A stretch of DNA of 64,000 nt, from positions 868,001 to 932,000 of the forward strand of contig CAVSJF010000006.1 in the NCBI GenBank assembly GCA_963728155.1. The letters are read 5' to 3'. The stretch comes from JACVRW01 sp963728155. GTDB taxonomy: Bacteria > Actinomycetota > Thermoleophilia > Solirubrobacterales > Thermoleophilaceae. Made by a program: the position numbers and the translations under genes. The notes under the pieces are model-generated. The model searched no databases. It was given only the letters and a program-made list of their open reading frames with translations, and had not been told where the DNA came from. Positions 25,451-33,412 of this stretch are shown one piece after another (the first letter of the stretch is position 1; each line of letters starts with the position of its first letter).

Positions 25451-26602
25451 ATGATCGATTTCGAACTCACCGACGAACAGCGGCTCATCCGCGAAACGGC
25501 CCGCGATTTCGCCGACGGGGAGATAGTCCCGCGCGCGCGAGAGAACGACCGCAACGAGCATTTCGACACCGAGCTCGTCCAGAAGATCGCCGATATGGGC
25601 TTTCTCGGGGCGATCGTGCCCGAGGAGTACGGCGGCCGCGGCGTCGACTACCGCACCTACGCCCTGATCGTGGAGGAGGTCGGGCGCGGCTGCTCGGCCA
25701 TGCGCACGGTCGTGAGCGTGGTCACCTCGCTGGTGTGCTCCTCGCTGGTGCGCTGGGGGTCGGAGGAGCAGAAGCAGGAGTGGCTGCCCCAGCTGTGCTC
25801 GGGCGAGGCCCTCGCCTGCTTTGGGCTGACCGAGCCCGATACGGGCTCGGACGCGGCCAACCTGAAGACGCGCGCCAAGCAGGTGGACGGCAAGTGGCGC
25901 ATCAGCGGGGGCAAGATGTGGATCTCGCTGGGCAACTACTCCAAGCTGGCCCTGATCTTCGCTCAGACCGACCCCGAGAAGAAGCACAAGGGCCTGGCCT
26001 GCTTCCTGGTGCCCACCGACCAGCCCGGCTTCACCAGCCAGGAGATCCACCACAAGCTCGGCCTCAAGGGCTCCGATACCGCCGAGCTGGCGCTGGACGA
26101 CGTCGAGGGCGACCTGATGGGCGAGGTGGGCGACGGCTTCAAGATCGCCATGAGCGCTCTCGACTCCGGGCGCTACAGCGTGGCCGCCGGCTGCGTGGGC
26201 ATCTGCCAGGGCTCGCTCGACGCCTCGATCGCCTACTCCAAGGAACGCACCCAGTTCGAGCGCCCGATCGGCTCCTTCCAGCTCGTGCAGGAGATGATCG
26301 CCGACATGGTGGTGCAGACCGAGGCCGCGCGCGGCCTGGTGTGGCGGGCCGGCTGGCTGAAGGACCAGGGCAAGCCCAGCACCACCGAGACCTCGATCGC
26401 CAAGCTGTACGCAACGGAGGCCGCGGTCAAGTGCGCCGACCTGGGCATCCAGGTGCACGGCGGCTCGGGCTACGTGGACGACTATCCGGTCGAGCGTTAC
26501 CTGCGCGACGCCCGGGTGACAACCCTTTACGAGGGCACGTCGCAGATCCAGAAGCTGATCATCGGGCGCGCCTACACGGGCCTCAACGCGCTCGTGCCGT
26601 GA
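25451..26602 (+). CDS. Acyl-CoA dehydrogenase
   Basis: A 383-residue acyl-CoA dehydrogenase. FELTDEQRLIRETARDFADG starts the N-terminal helical domain, ACFGLTEPDTGSDAANLKTR is the FAD-contacting middle domain, and VERYLRDARVTTLYEGTSQI then QKLIIGR carries the catalytic Glu and the C-terminal helix. YVDDYPVERYLRDA with IQVHGGSGY is typical of short/branched-chain enzymes. It introduces the 2,3 double bond and passes electrons to ETF. The ATG at 25451 is used; its stop overlaps the GTG of the next gene. Confidence 0.95.
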   Translation: MIDFELTDEQRLIRETARDFADGEIVPRARENDRNEHFDTELVQKIADMGFLGAIVPEEYGGRGVDYRTYALIVEEVGRGCSAMRTVVSVVTSLVCSSLVRWGSEEQKQEWLPQLCSGEALACFGLTEPDTGSDAANLKTRAKQVDGKWRISGGKMWISLGNYSKLALIFAQTDPEKKHKGLACFLVPTDQPGFTSQEIHHKLGLKGSDTAELALDDVEGDLMGEVGDGFKIAMSALDSGRYSVAAGCVGICQGSLDASIAYSKERTQFERPIGSFQLVQEMIADMVVQTEAARGLVWRAGWLKDQGKPSTTETSIAKLYATEAAVKCADLGIQVHGGSGYVDDYPVERYLRDARVTTLYEGTSQIQKLIIGRAYTGLNALVP

Positions 26603-27367
26603 GTCTCGTCGTTCAGGAGATCCACGGGGCGGTAGGGCACGCCCGCCTGGACCGCCCCGAGGCCCGCAACGCGCTCTCGCCCGAGCTGATGGAGGAGCTG
26701 GCCGCCCTGCTGGAGCGCTGGGACGCAGACCCCTCGATCCGCTGCATGGTGGTGTCGGGAAACGACGAATGGTTCGCCGCCGGAGCGGACATCAAGGTCA
26801 TGGCCACACGCACGTTCGAAGAGGTGCTGCTGTCCCCCGCCGCGCGCTTCTGGCCCCGCCTCGCCGCTCTGGGCACCCCGCTGATAGCCGCGGTGTCGGG
26901 CTTTGCGCTGGGCGGCGGCTGCGAGCTGGCGCTGGCCTGCGACATGATCGTGGCCTCGGAGTCGGCCGAGTTCGGCCAGCCGGAGATCCTCCTGGGGATC
27001 ATCCCCGGGGGTGGCGCCACACAACGGCTGGCCCGGGTCATGGGCAAGCAGCGCGCTATGGAGCTGGTGCTCACCGGGCCGCCGCATCCCGGCGCTGGAG
27101 GCACAGGAACTGGGCCTCATCAACCGGGTGGCGCCGCTCGACGGGTGGCTGGAGACGGCGCTGGAGATCGCCGAGGTGGTGTCGGGGCGACCCCCGCTGG
27201 CCGTGCGCCTGGGTAAGCGGGCGGTGCTGACCGCCGACGAGATGCCGCTCAGCGCCGGCCTCGCCCACGAACGGCGCCTGTACGAGTTGGCCATGGCCAG
27301 CGAGGATCGCACCGAGGGCATGAACGCCTTCCTGGAGAAGCGCAAGCCGCAGTTCCGCGGCCGGTGA
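26599..27367 (+). CDS. Enoyl-CoA hydratase, one frameshift
   Basis: A crotonase-family protein of about 255 residues encoded in two frames. The first frame holds GADIKVMATRTFEEVL (oxyanion loop), ALGGGCELALACDMIVASES (second oxyanion Gly) and FGQPEILLGIIPGGGATQRL. After MELVLTG the frame breaks: removing one C near 27079-27080 gives RRIPALEAQELGLINRVAP. The end (AHERRLYELAMASEDRTEGM) is the usual C-terminal helix. It hydrates 2-enoyl-CoA. GTG at 26599 overlaps the dehydrogenase stop and the 3' end overlaps the next start, giving a three-gene operon. Confidence 0.85.
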
Positions 27368-28893
27368 CGCAGGTGGTCCTCGGCGTCGTCGGCGCCGGGA
27401 CGATGGGCTCGGGCATAGCCCAGCTGGGCTGTGCGGCCGGGCTGCGCACGGTCCTGCACGACCCAGTCGACGAAGCGCTCGCCCGCGGCGCCCAAGCGGC
27501 CACGGCGGGCCTTGAGAAATGGGCGGCCAAGGGCCGCGCGGCGCCGGAGGCGTCCGAGCTGCTCGAGGCTGCCCCGGCGCTCTCGGGGCTCACCGGGTGT
27601 GACCTCGTGATCGAGGCCGCGCCCGAGCAGCCACAGCTCAAGCGCGAGCTGTTCGCTCAGCTCTCGGATGTCTGCGGAGAGCAGACGGTGCTGGCCACCA
27701 ACACCTCGTCGATCCCGGTGACCTCGCTCGCCGGCGCGGCCCACCGCCCCGAGAACGTGGTGGGCATGCACTTCTTCAACCCCCCACCGCTCATGAGCCT
27801 GCTCGAGGTGATCAGGGGCGAGCAGACCGGCGACGCGGCACTGGAGCTGGCGTGCGAAGTCGGGCACGCAATGGGCAAGGAGGTGGTCCTGGCCTCCGAC
27901 GGCCCCGGCTTCCTGGTCAACCGCTGCGGGCGTCCTTTCATGGCCGAGGCGCTGCGACTTCTCCAGGAAGGGATCGCCGGCCACGAGGAGATCGACCGCA
28001 TCTGCCGGATGGGCGGTGGCTTTCGCATGGGGCCCTTCGAGCTCATGGACCTGGTGGGGGTCGACGTGGGCTTCGCGGTCGCCCAATCGTTCACCGAGCT
28101 GTCCTTCGGCGAGCCACGCTGGAAGCCCAGCCCGATACAGGCGCGCATGGTGGCGGCGGGCCGCCTGGGCCGCAAATGCGGTCGCGGCTACTACCGGTAT
28201 CCGGCGGAGGGGTCCCATCGCCCGCCCGATCCGCAGCCCGCCGCGCCGGGCGGAGGCGACGGCACGCCGGCCGCGATCGTGGGCACCGGCCCGCTGGCCG
28301 ATGCCCTGCGCGAGCGGTCCCGAGAAGCCGGATACGACCTCCGCGAGGGGGCCCCGGCGGAGCTCATCGTGGACGCGGGGACGACGCCGGCGAGCCTGCC
28401 GGGAGGGGCGCCGGTGCTTGCCCTGTGCGCGGGCACGAGCCTCGCCGCGCGCGGCGAGCCGGGCGCGATCGGCTTCCACCTCCTGCCCCCGCTCGAGGAG
28501 TGCAGCCTGGTCGAGCTCACCCGGCTCCCCAGCGCCCATTCGTTCGCTGCCGAAGCAGCCGAGCAGTTCTTCGCCCGGCTCGGGTTTGCCTTCGAATGGG
28601 TCGACGACGCGCCCGGCCTCGCCCTCGGCCGGATCGCCTGTCAGCTCATCAACGAGGCTTGCTTCGCGGTGGGTGAGGGGGTGGGTAGCGAGGAGGACGT
28701 CGACACCGGCCTGACGCTCGGCCTCAACCACCCCCGGGGGCCCTTCGCGTGGCTCGAGGCGGTGGGGGTCGAGCACGTCTGCGCGGTGCTCGACGGCCTC
28801 TGGCGCGAGCGTCGCGAGGAGCGCTACCGCATCGCTCCGCTGCTGTGGCGCCGGGCCATGGTCGCCGGGTGGCGACCGCCGCCCTCGGGCTAG
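27364..28893 (+). CDS. 3-Hydroxyacyl-CoA dehydrogenase, double C-domain
   Basis: A 509-residue enzyme. The NAD-binding loop is LGVVGAGTMGSGIAQLGCAA at the very start. NVVGMHFFNPPPLMSLLEVI contains the catalytic His, and DGPGFLVNRCGRPFMAEALR opens the first C-terminal helical domain. A Rossmann-like insert follows (GTPAAIVGTGPLADALRERS), then a second C-terminal domain (GLALGRIACQLINEACFAVG). This domain plan is that of PaaH/PaaC-type dehydrogenases. It oxidises (S)-3-hydroxyacyl-CoA, completing the beta-oxidation set. The start is GTG, overlapping the hydratase stop. Confidence 0.92.
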   Translation: MTQVVLGVVGAGTMGSGIAQLGCAAGLRTVLHDPVDEALARGAQAATAGLEKWAAKGRAAPEASELLEAAPALSGLTGCDLVIEAAPEQPQLKRELFAQLSDVCGEQTVLATNTSSIPVTSLAGAAHRPENVVGMHFFNPPPLMSLLEVIRGEQTGDAALELACEVGHAMGKEVVLASDGPGFLVNRCGRPFMAEALRLLQEGIAGHEEIDRICRMGGGFRMGPFELMDLVGVDVGFAVAQSFTELSFGEPRWKPSPIQARMVAAGRLGRKCGRGYYRYPAEGSHRPPDPQPAAPGGGDGTPAAIVGTGPLADALRERSREAGYDLREGAPAELIVDAGTTPASLPGGAPVLALCAGTSLAARGEPGAIGFHLLPPLEECSLVELTRLPSAHSFAAEAAEQFFARLGFAFEWVDDAPGLALGRIACQLINEACFAVGEGVGSEEDVDTGLTLGLNHPRGPFAWLEAVGVEHVCAVLDGLWRERREERYRIAPLLWRRAMVAGWRPPPSG

Positions 28894-29339
28894 AGCTCGT
28901 TGACCGCCGTGGCCAGCGCCCGGCGCGTCCGGCGTAGGTCCCCGGAGCTCTGGACGAGCTCCAACGTGGCCTGCCGCGCGGACTCGGCGTCGCCCTCGTT
29001 GGCGGCTTCCGCGATGCCCTCCAGGGAACCCTGGACGTCGCCGATCGCCGACACCAGCTCATCCTGTTCGCCGGCGAGGTCCTCCGGGGGCTCGAGCTCA
29101 TCGATGTCCTGCTGTACGTCGCCCAGCTGCTCGGCGTAGCCGGCAAAGGCGTCGGCCAGCTGCTGGTCGCTGGTTCCGCTCGCCCCCTGGATCGAGTCCC
29201 CCACGTCCTGGCCCAGGCCGACGAGCTTCTGGCTCAGGGGTGGGAAGTCCTCCTTGTACTTGTCCTCGGCGCTCTCTCCGCAGGCGCCCAGCGCGAGCGC
29301 CGCGAGCACCGCCGGCACGAGAATCCAGGTCCGCCCCAC
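28890..29339 (-). CDS. Small secreted lipoprotein
   Basis: A 149-residue protein with a signal and lipobox at the start (VPAVLAALALGACGESAEDK; LGAC). The mature part is acidic and helical, with repeated Gln/Asp/Glu (LGQDVGDSIQGASGTSDQQL, LGDVQQDIDELEPPEDLAGE), and probably forms a helical bundle on the cell surface. Function is unknown. GTG at 29339 is chosen because the upstream extension is basic and low-complexity. It converges with the dehydrogenase gene (4-bp overlap) and is divergent from the recombinase-like gene. Confidence 0.75.
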   Translation of the reverse strand: MGRTWILVPAVLAALALGACGESAEDKYKEDFPPLSQKLVGLGQDVGDSIQGASGTSDQQLADAFAGYAEQLGDVQQDIDELEPPEDLAGEQDELVSAIGDVQGSLEGIAEAANEGDAESARQATLELVQSSGDLRRTRRALATAVNEL

Positions 29340-29404
29340 GCCGCGGGAGGCTAGCGCGATTCGCCCAGGCGCCGGGCTCGGGTTAAGCTCGAAGCGAGCA
29401 CATC

Positions 29405-30616
29405 GTGAAGGCAAGATCACGCAGCCGCGGCTCGGCTGAGTCCGAGCCCCCCTCGCAGTCCGTGGCCTCGGCCGTGGGCTTCCTGAGCCCCAGGGCCGGC
29501 CTTCCCGCGGGCGAGCTCGGCTCGCAGGCGGAGGCAATCGATCAGGTCTGCACCGCGCTGGGGCTCCGGGTGGTCGAGCTGATTCGCGAGGAGGACGCCA
29601 CCAACGGCGGAGCCCCGGGACGGCCGAGCCTCGAGCGGGCGCTCGGACAGGTCGAGGCCGGCGAGGTCTCATGCCTCGTCGTGCATGACCTCGAGCAGCT
29701 CAGCCAGAGCGTCGACGAATTCGCCTCGGTGATCGATCGCCTCGAGCGCGCCGGGGCGCGGCTGGTGGCCCTGAACGTCGGTCTCGACACCGCCAGCTCG
29801 AGCGGCCGGCTCGCCCTGGAGCGCCGTCCCGGGGCCCGCCCCGACAACGCCGTTTACGCACCCGAGGCGGCCGAGCCCGAGCCCGTGGAACCGGAGCCCG
29901 TCGAACCGGAGCCCGCGGCAGCGCCGGCGATGGTCACCCACCAGGCCCTCGGGTACTCCACGGCGGATTCCGATGAAGGCGTGGAAGCCATCGAGCGCCG
30001 CTGCGCCGACCTGGGTCTCGGCCTGGTCGAGGTCATCCGTGAAGGAAAGGTCGAGGGTAAGGCGCTCGACCGGCCTGGGCTCTCGGGGCTGATCGAGCGA
30101 ATCGCGGCGGGAGAGGCCGGCTGCCTCGTCGTGGGCTCCCTAGGCCAACTGAGTCACTCCGTCGCGGAGCTGGGGGCGATGGTCAACTGGCTGGAGCGAA
30201 ACCAGATCCGGCTCGTCACCGTGGACCTCGAGCTGGACACCGCCAGCTCGGGGGGCCGGCTGACCGTTCGGGCGCTCGCATCGGTGGCCGGACTGCAGCG
30301 CGACCGGCTGTCTGACCGCACGCGTAAGGGCCTGGCCGCTGCACAGGCAAAGCGGGCCGCCGCGGCGGAGGCGGCAGCCGGCGGGACCGGGTCCGGCTGG
30401 CCTGAGGTGAGCAAGCGAATCGCCGCCATGCGCCAGGACGGAATGACCCTTCAGGCGATCGCCGACGTGCTCAACGCCGAGGGCGTCCCCACGCCGCGCG
30501 GAGGAGCCCAGTGGCGGCCCTCCAGCGTGCAAACCGCGGCCGGATACAAGCGTCGCAGCCGGGCCAAGAAGGCCGACCAGCTGCCGCCGGTGCAGAAGCC
30601 CTCCTCCGGCCCCTAA
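29405..30616 (+). CDS. Tandem pseudo-serine-recombinase, DNA-binding
   Basis: A 403-residue protein made of two resolvase-like domains (about residues 24-136 and 181-310), joined by an EPEPV-repeat linker (137-180), and a recombinase-type helix-turn-helix at 333-382 (MTLQAIADVLNAEGVPTPRG). Active serine recombinases have G-Y-x-R-x-S. Here copy one reads GFLSPR and copy two GYSTAD, so both lack catalytic Ser and Arg. Other family features remain (GRPSLERALGQVEAGEVSCL, LDRPGLSGLIERIAAGE, LDTASSGGRL). It therefore probably binds DNA without cutting it, and may regulate the repeat-protein genes directly downstream. GTG start at 29405. Confidence 0.85.
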   Translation: MKARSRSRGSAESEPPSQSVASAVGFLSPRAGLPAGELGSQAEAIDQVCTALGLRVVELIREEDATNGGAPGRPSLERALGQVEAGEVSCLVVHDLEQLSQSVDEFASVIDRLERAGARLVALNVGLDTASSSGRLALERRPGARPDNAVYAPEAAEPEPVEPEPVEPEPAAAPAMVTHQALGYSTADSDEGVEAIERRCADLGLGLVEVIREGKVEGKALDRPGLSGLIERIAAGEAGCLVVGSLGQLSHSVAELGAMVNWLERNQIRLVTVDLELDTASSGGRLTVRALASVAGLQRDRLSDRTRKGLAAAQAKRAAAAEAAAGGTGSGWPEVSKRIAAMRQDGMTLQAIADVLNAEGVPTPRGGAQWRPSSVQTAAGYKRRSRAKKADQLPPVQKPSSGP

Positions 30617-30621
30617 TCTAA

Positions 30622-30644
30622 AAACCCCCGCAAAACCGGGGTTT
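30622..30644 (+). terminator. Possible terminator of the recombinase-like gene
   Basis: AAACCCC (30622-30628) can pair with GGGGTTT (30638-30644) across a 9-nt loop, six bases after the stop of the recombinase-like gene. No T-run follows, so termination strength is uncertain. Confidence 0.45.
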
Positions 30645-30662
30645 ACGCAGTCTTTACGCCGC
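30642..30662 (-). promoter_or_regulatory. GCGTAAA direct-repeat element, second copy
   Basis: The minus strand reads GCGGCGTAAAGACTGCGTAAA, matching the element at 25358-25378 at 20 of 21 positions, again with GCGTAAA repeated at 11 bp. It lies between the recombinase-like gene and the repeat-protein gene, about 257 bp before the latter's start. Confidence 0.5.
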
Positions 30663-30918
30663 GTCCACTTACGAGGAGGGTCGGCCACGTAAACCCGTAG
30701 TTCCTTGCGCCTCCCGGGGGCCGCTCGCATATTGGGGCCATGACCTCGCGAGCGCCTTCCACGACACCGGCGGAGATTGCCGGTCCGTGTGGGGCGCCCG
30801 CTGTTCCCGGCCTCGCGCTGGGAACCACGTCTTTCGATATGCCGGATGCCGTCTGGCCTCCGGCGGGTGCGCATCGTGCCTACTACACGTGCAAGGTCAA
30901 CTCGAAAGGAACAGGCTG

Positions 30919-33400
30919 ATGAGGTCAAGACTCATCGTCCTGGGCGCCAGCATCTTTGCGCTGGCGGTTCCCGCGGCTCCTGCGTTCGCGCAGAGCAGCG
31001 CTGACCAGTCGGCGAGCAATTCTGCCGGCTCCCAGGCCTCCAACTCGAGCGCCACCAACCAGAACGCCAACCAGTCGCAGAGCAGCTCGTCCAGCTGCCA
31101 GTACGGCTGCGGTGGTTCCGGTCAGGCGCAAGGGCTGGGGCAAAGCTCGAGCACTAACCAGAGCGCAAGCTCTTCGGCGAGTGCTAACCAGAACGGCGTG
31201 AACGCCAACGTGCCCGTCACCGTCAGCGGCGACGGCGTGTCGGTTGGCAACACCCAAATCGGCAACATCAACAGCGGCGGTTCCAGCTCGGCTTCTCAGA
31301 GCTTGAACAACTCCGCAAGCTCCGCGGCGTCGAACAACGCCACGACCAACCAGAACGCCAACCAGTCGCAGAACAGCTCCTCGAGCTGTGCCGCGGGCTG
31401 CGGTGGTTCCGGTCAGGCCCAGGGGCTTGAGCAGAGCTCGTCCACCAACCAGAACGCCAACTCGTCCGCTAACGCGAACCAGAACGGCGTGAACGCGAAC
31501 GTGCCGGTCACCATCGGTGGCGGTCATGTGAACGGTGGCAACAGCTCCGCCACTCAGAACAACAGCAACTCGGCCAACTCGTCCGCGTCGAACGACGCTT
31601 CGACGAACCAGAACGCCAACCAGTCGCAGAACAGCTCCTCGAGCTGTGGCGCCGGCTGCGGTGGTTCCGGTCAGGCCCAGTATGCGAGCCAGGACTCGTC
31701 CACCGATCAGGATGCGAACTCCGAGGCTCACGCCTATCAGAACGGCGTGAACGCCAACGTGCCCGTGACCATCGGTGGCGGCGACGTGCACGGCGGAAAC
31801 TCCTCCGCCTCCCAGTCGAACGACAACTCGGCTTCGTCCGACGCGTCGAACTCGGCTGACACCAACCAGAACGCCAACCAGTCGCAGAACAGCTCCTCGA
31901 GCTGCCACGTCGGCTGCGGTGGTTCCGGTCAGGCCCAGGGCCTGGAGCAGGGGTCGTCCACCGACCAGAGCGCGGACTCGTCGGCTCACGCCTACCAGAA
32001 CGGCGTGAACGCCAACGTGCCCGTGTCGATCGGTGGCGGTGACGTCTACGGCGGCAACAGCTCGGCCCATCAGGCGCTGAGCAACGATGCCGACTCGTCC
32101 GCGTCCAACGACGCCACGACCAACCAGAACGCCAACCAGTCGCAGAACAGCTCCTCGAGCTGTGGCGCGGGCTGCGGTGGTTCCGGTCAGGCTCAGTGGC
32201 TCGGCCAGGGGTCAGAGACCAACCAGGACGCAAACTCGTCCGCTTACGCAGATCAGAACGGCGTAAACGCGAACGTGCCCGTGTCCATTGGTGGCGGTGA
32301 CGTGGAAGGCGGCAACAGCTCCGCCTCCCAGTCGAACGACAACTCGGCCACGTCCGACGCGTCGAACACCGCTGACACCAACCAGAACGCCAACCAGTCG
32401 CAGAACAGCTCCTCGAGCTGCCACGTCGGCTGCGGTGGTTCCGGTCAGGTTCAGGGTCTCGAGCAGGGGTCGTCCACCGACCAGAGCGCGGACTCGTCCG
32501 CTCACGCCTACCAGAACGGCGTGAACGCGAACTCGCCCGTGGCGGTTGGTGGCTACGACGTCGGAGAGCGGCGACAGCTCGGCATCTCAGGATCTGAGCA
32601 ACTCGGCCGACTCGTCCGCGTCGAACGACGCCACGACCAACCAGAACGCCAACCAGTCGCAGAACAGCTCCTCGAGCTGTGGCGCCGGCTGCGGTGGTTC
32701 CGGTCAGGCTCAGTGGCTCGGCCAGTACAGCGAGACCAACCAGGACGCGGGCTCGGAGGCTCATGCCGATCAGAACGGCGTGAACACCAACGCTCCTTCG
32801 TCCGTCGGTGGTTACGACGTGGATGGCGGCTCAAGCTCCGCCAACCAGTCGAACGACAACTCGGCTACGTCCGACGCGTCGAACACCGCTGACACCAACC
32901 AGAACGCCAACCAGTCGCAGAGCAGCTCGTCCAGCTGCAAGTACGGCTGCGGTGGCTCTGGTCAGGCTCAGGGTCTCGAGCAGGGGTCGTCCACCGACCA
33001 GAACGCGGACTCGTCCGCTCACGCCTACCAGAACGGCGTGAACGCGAACTCGCCCGTGTCGATCGGTGGCGGTGACTCGGACAGCGGCGACAGCTCGGCA
33101 TCTCAGGATCTGAGCAACTCGGCCGACTCGTCCGCGTCCAACGACGCCACGACCAACCAGAACGCCAACCAGTCGCAGAGCAGCTCGTCCAGCTGCAAGT
33201 ACGGCTGCGGTGGTTCCGGTCAGGCCCAGTACCTGGGTCAGTACTCGGATACCAGCCAGTCCGCGAGCTCGGAGGCGAAGGCCCGGCAGTCGGGGGTCAA
33301 CGCCAACTCGCCCGTGTCGATTGGTCACGGCAAGAAGCACGGCAAGAAGTGCCATGGCAAGAAGGGCAAGAAGAGCCCTGCCAAGAAGGCTCGTCGGTAG
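30919..33400 (+). CDS. Secreted nine-repeat Asn/Gln/Ser-rich CX3C protein
   Basis: After a 24-residue signal peptide (cleavage after PAAPAFA) the protein consists almost wholly of nine repeats, about 826 residues after correction. Each 86-residue repeat runs TNQNANQSQNSSSSC, a CX3C pair (SCxxGCGGSGQAQ), a variable GLEQ/WLGQ part, YQNGVNANVPVTIGGG and a Ser/Asp/Asn stretch. The tail after repeat nine is Lys/Gly/His-rich (GHGKKHGKKCHGKKGKKS). Regularly spaced Asn/Gln and Gly are the chemistry of curli-like amyloid fibres, but the spacing is not the CsgA pattern. Repeat six is 259 rather than 258 bp, so one inserted base near 32558-32561 breaks the frame. The next gene encodes a membrane protein with similar CX3C elements. 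Confidence 0.85.
31054..33400 (+). repeat. Nine tandem repeats, 258-bp unit
   Basis: Units begin at ACCAACCAGAACGCCAACCA or a near match at 31054, 31345, 31603, 31861, 32119, 32377, 32636, 32894 and 33152. Spacing is 291 bp for the first (11 extra codons), then exactly 258, except 259 where the frameshift lies. From unit four onward, units alternate between two types (GLEQGSSTDQ and WLGQ/YLGQ), a higher-order period of 516 bp. Confidence 0.92.
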
Positions 33401-33412
33401 GGAGGCCTGAAC

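Larger units (their letters stand above)
30617..30918. other. Intergenic region before the repeat protein
   Basis: This 302-bp gap contains a hairpin (30622-30644), the GCGTAAA element (30642-30662), a further CGTAAAC at about 30688, and a ribosome binding site GAAAGGA (30904-30910) before the ATG at 30919. An open frame runs through its second half from 30787, but it lacks coding character there, so it is read as promoter and leader. No other gene is seen. Confidence 0.6.

Noticed and set aside
29405..30616. Recombinase-like gene as evidence of an integrated mobile element
   Set aside because: Catalytic residues are missing in both domains and no attachment repeats, integrase or phage genes are nearby.
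31054..33400. Tandem repeats as a possible CRISPR array
   Set aside because: Units are 258 bp, in frame and without short unique spacers; they encode protein repeats.
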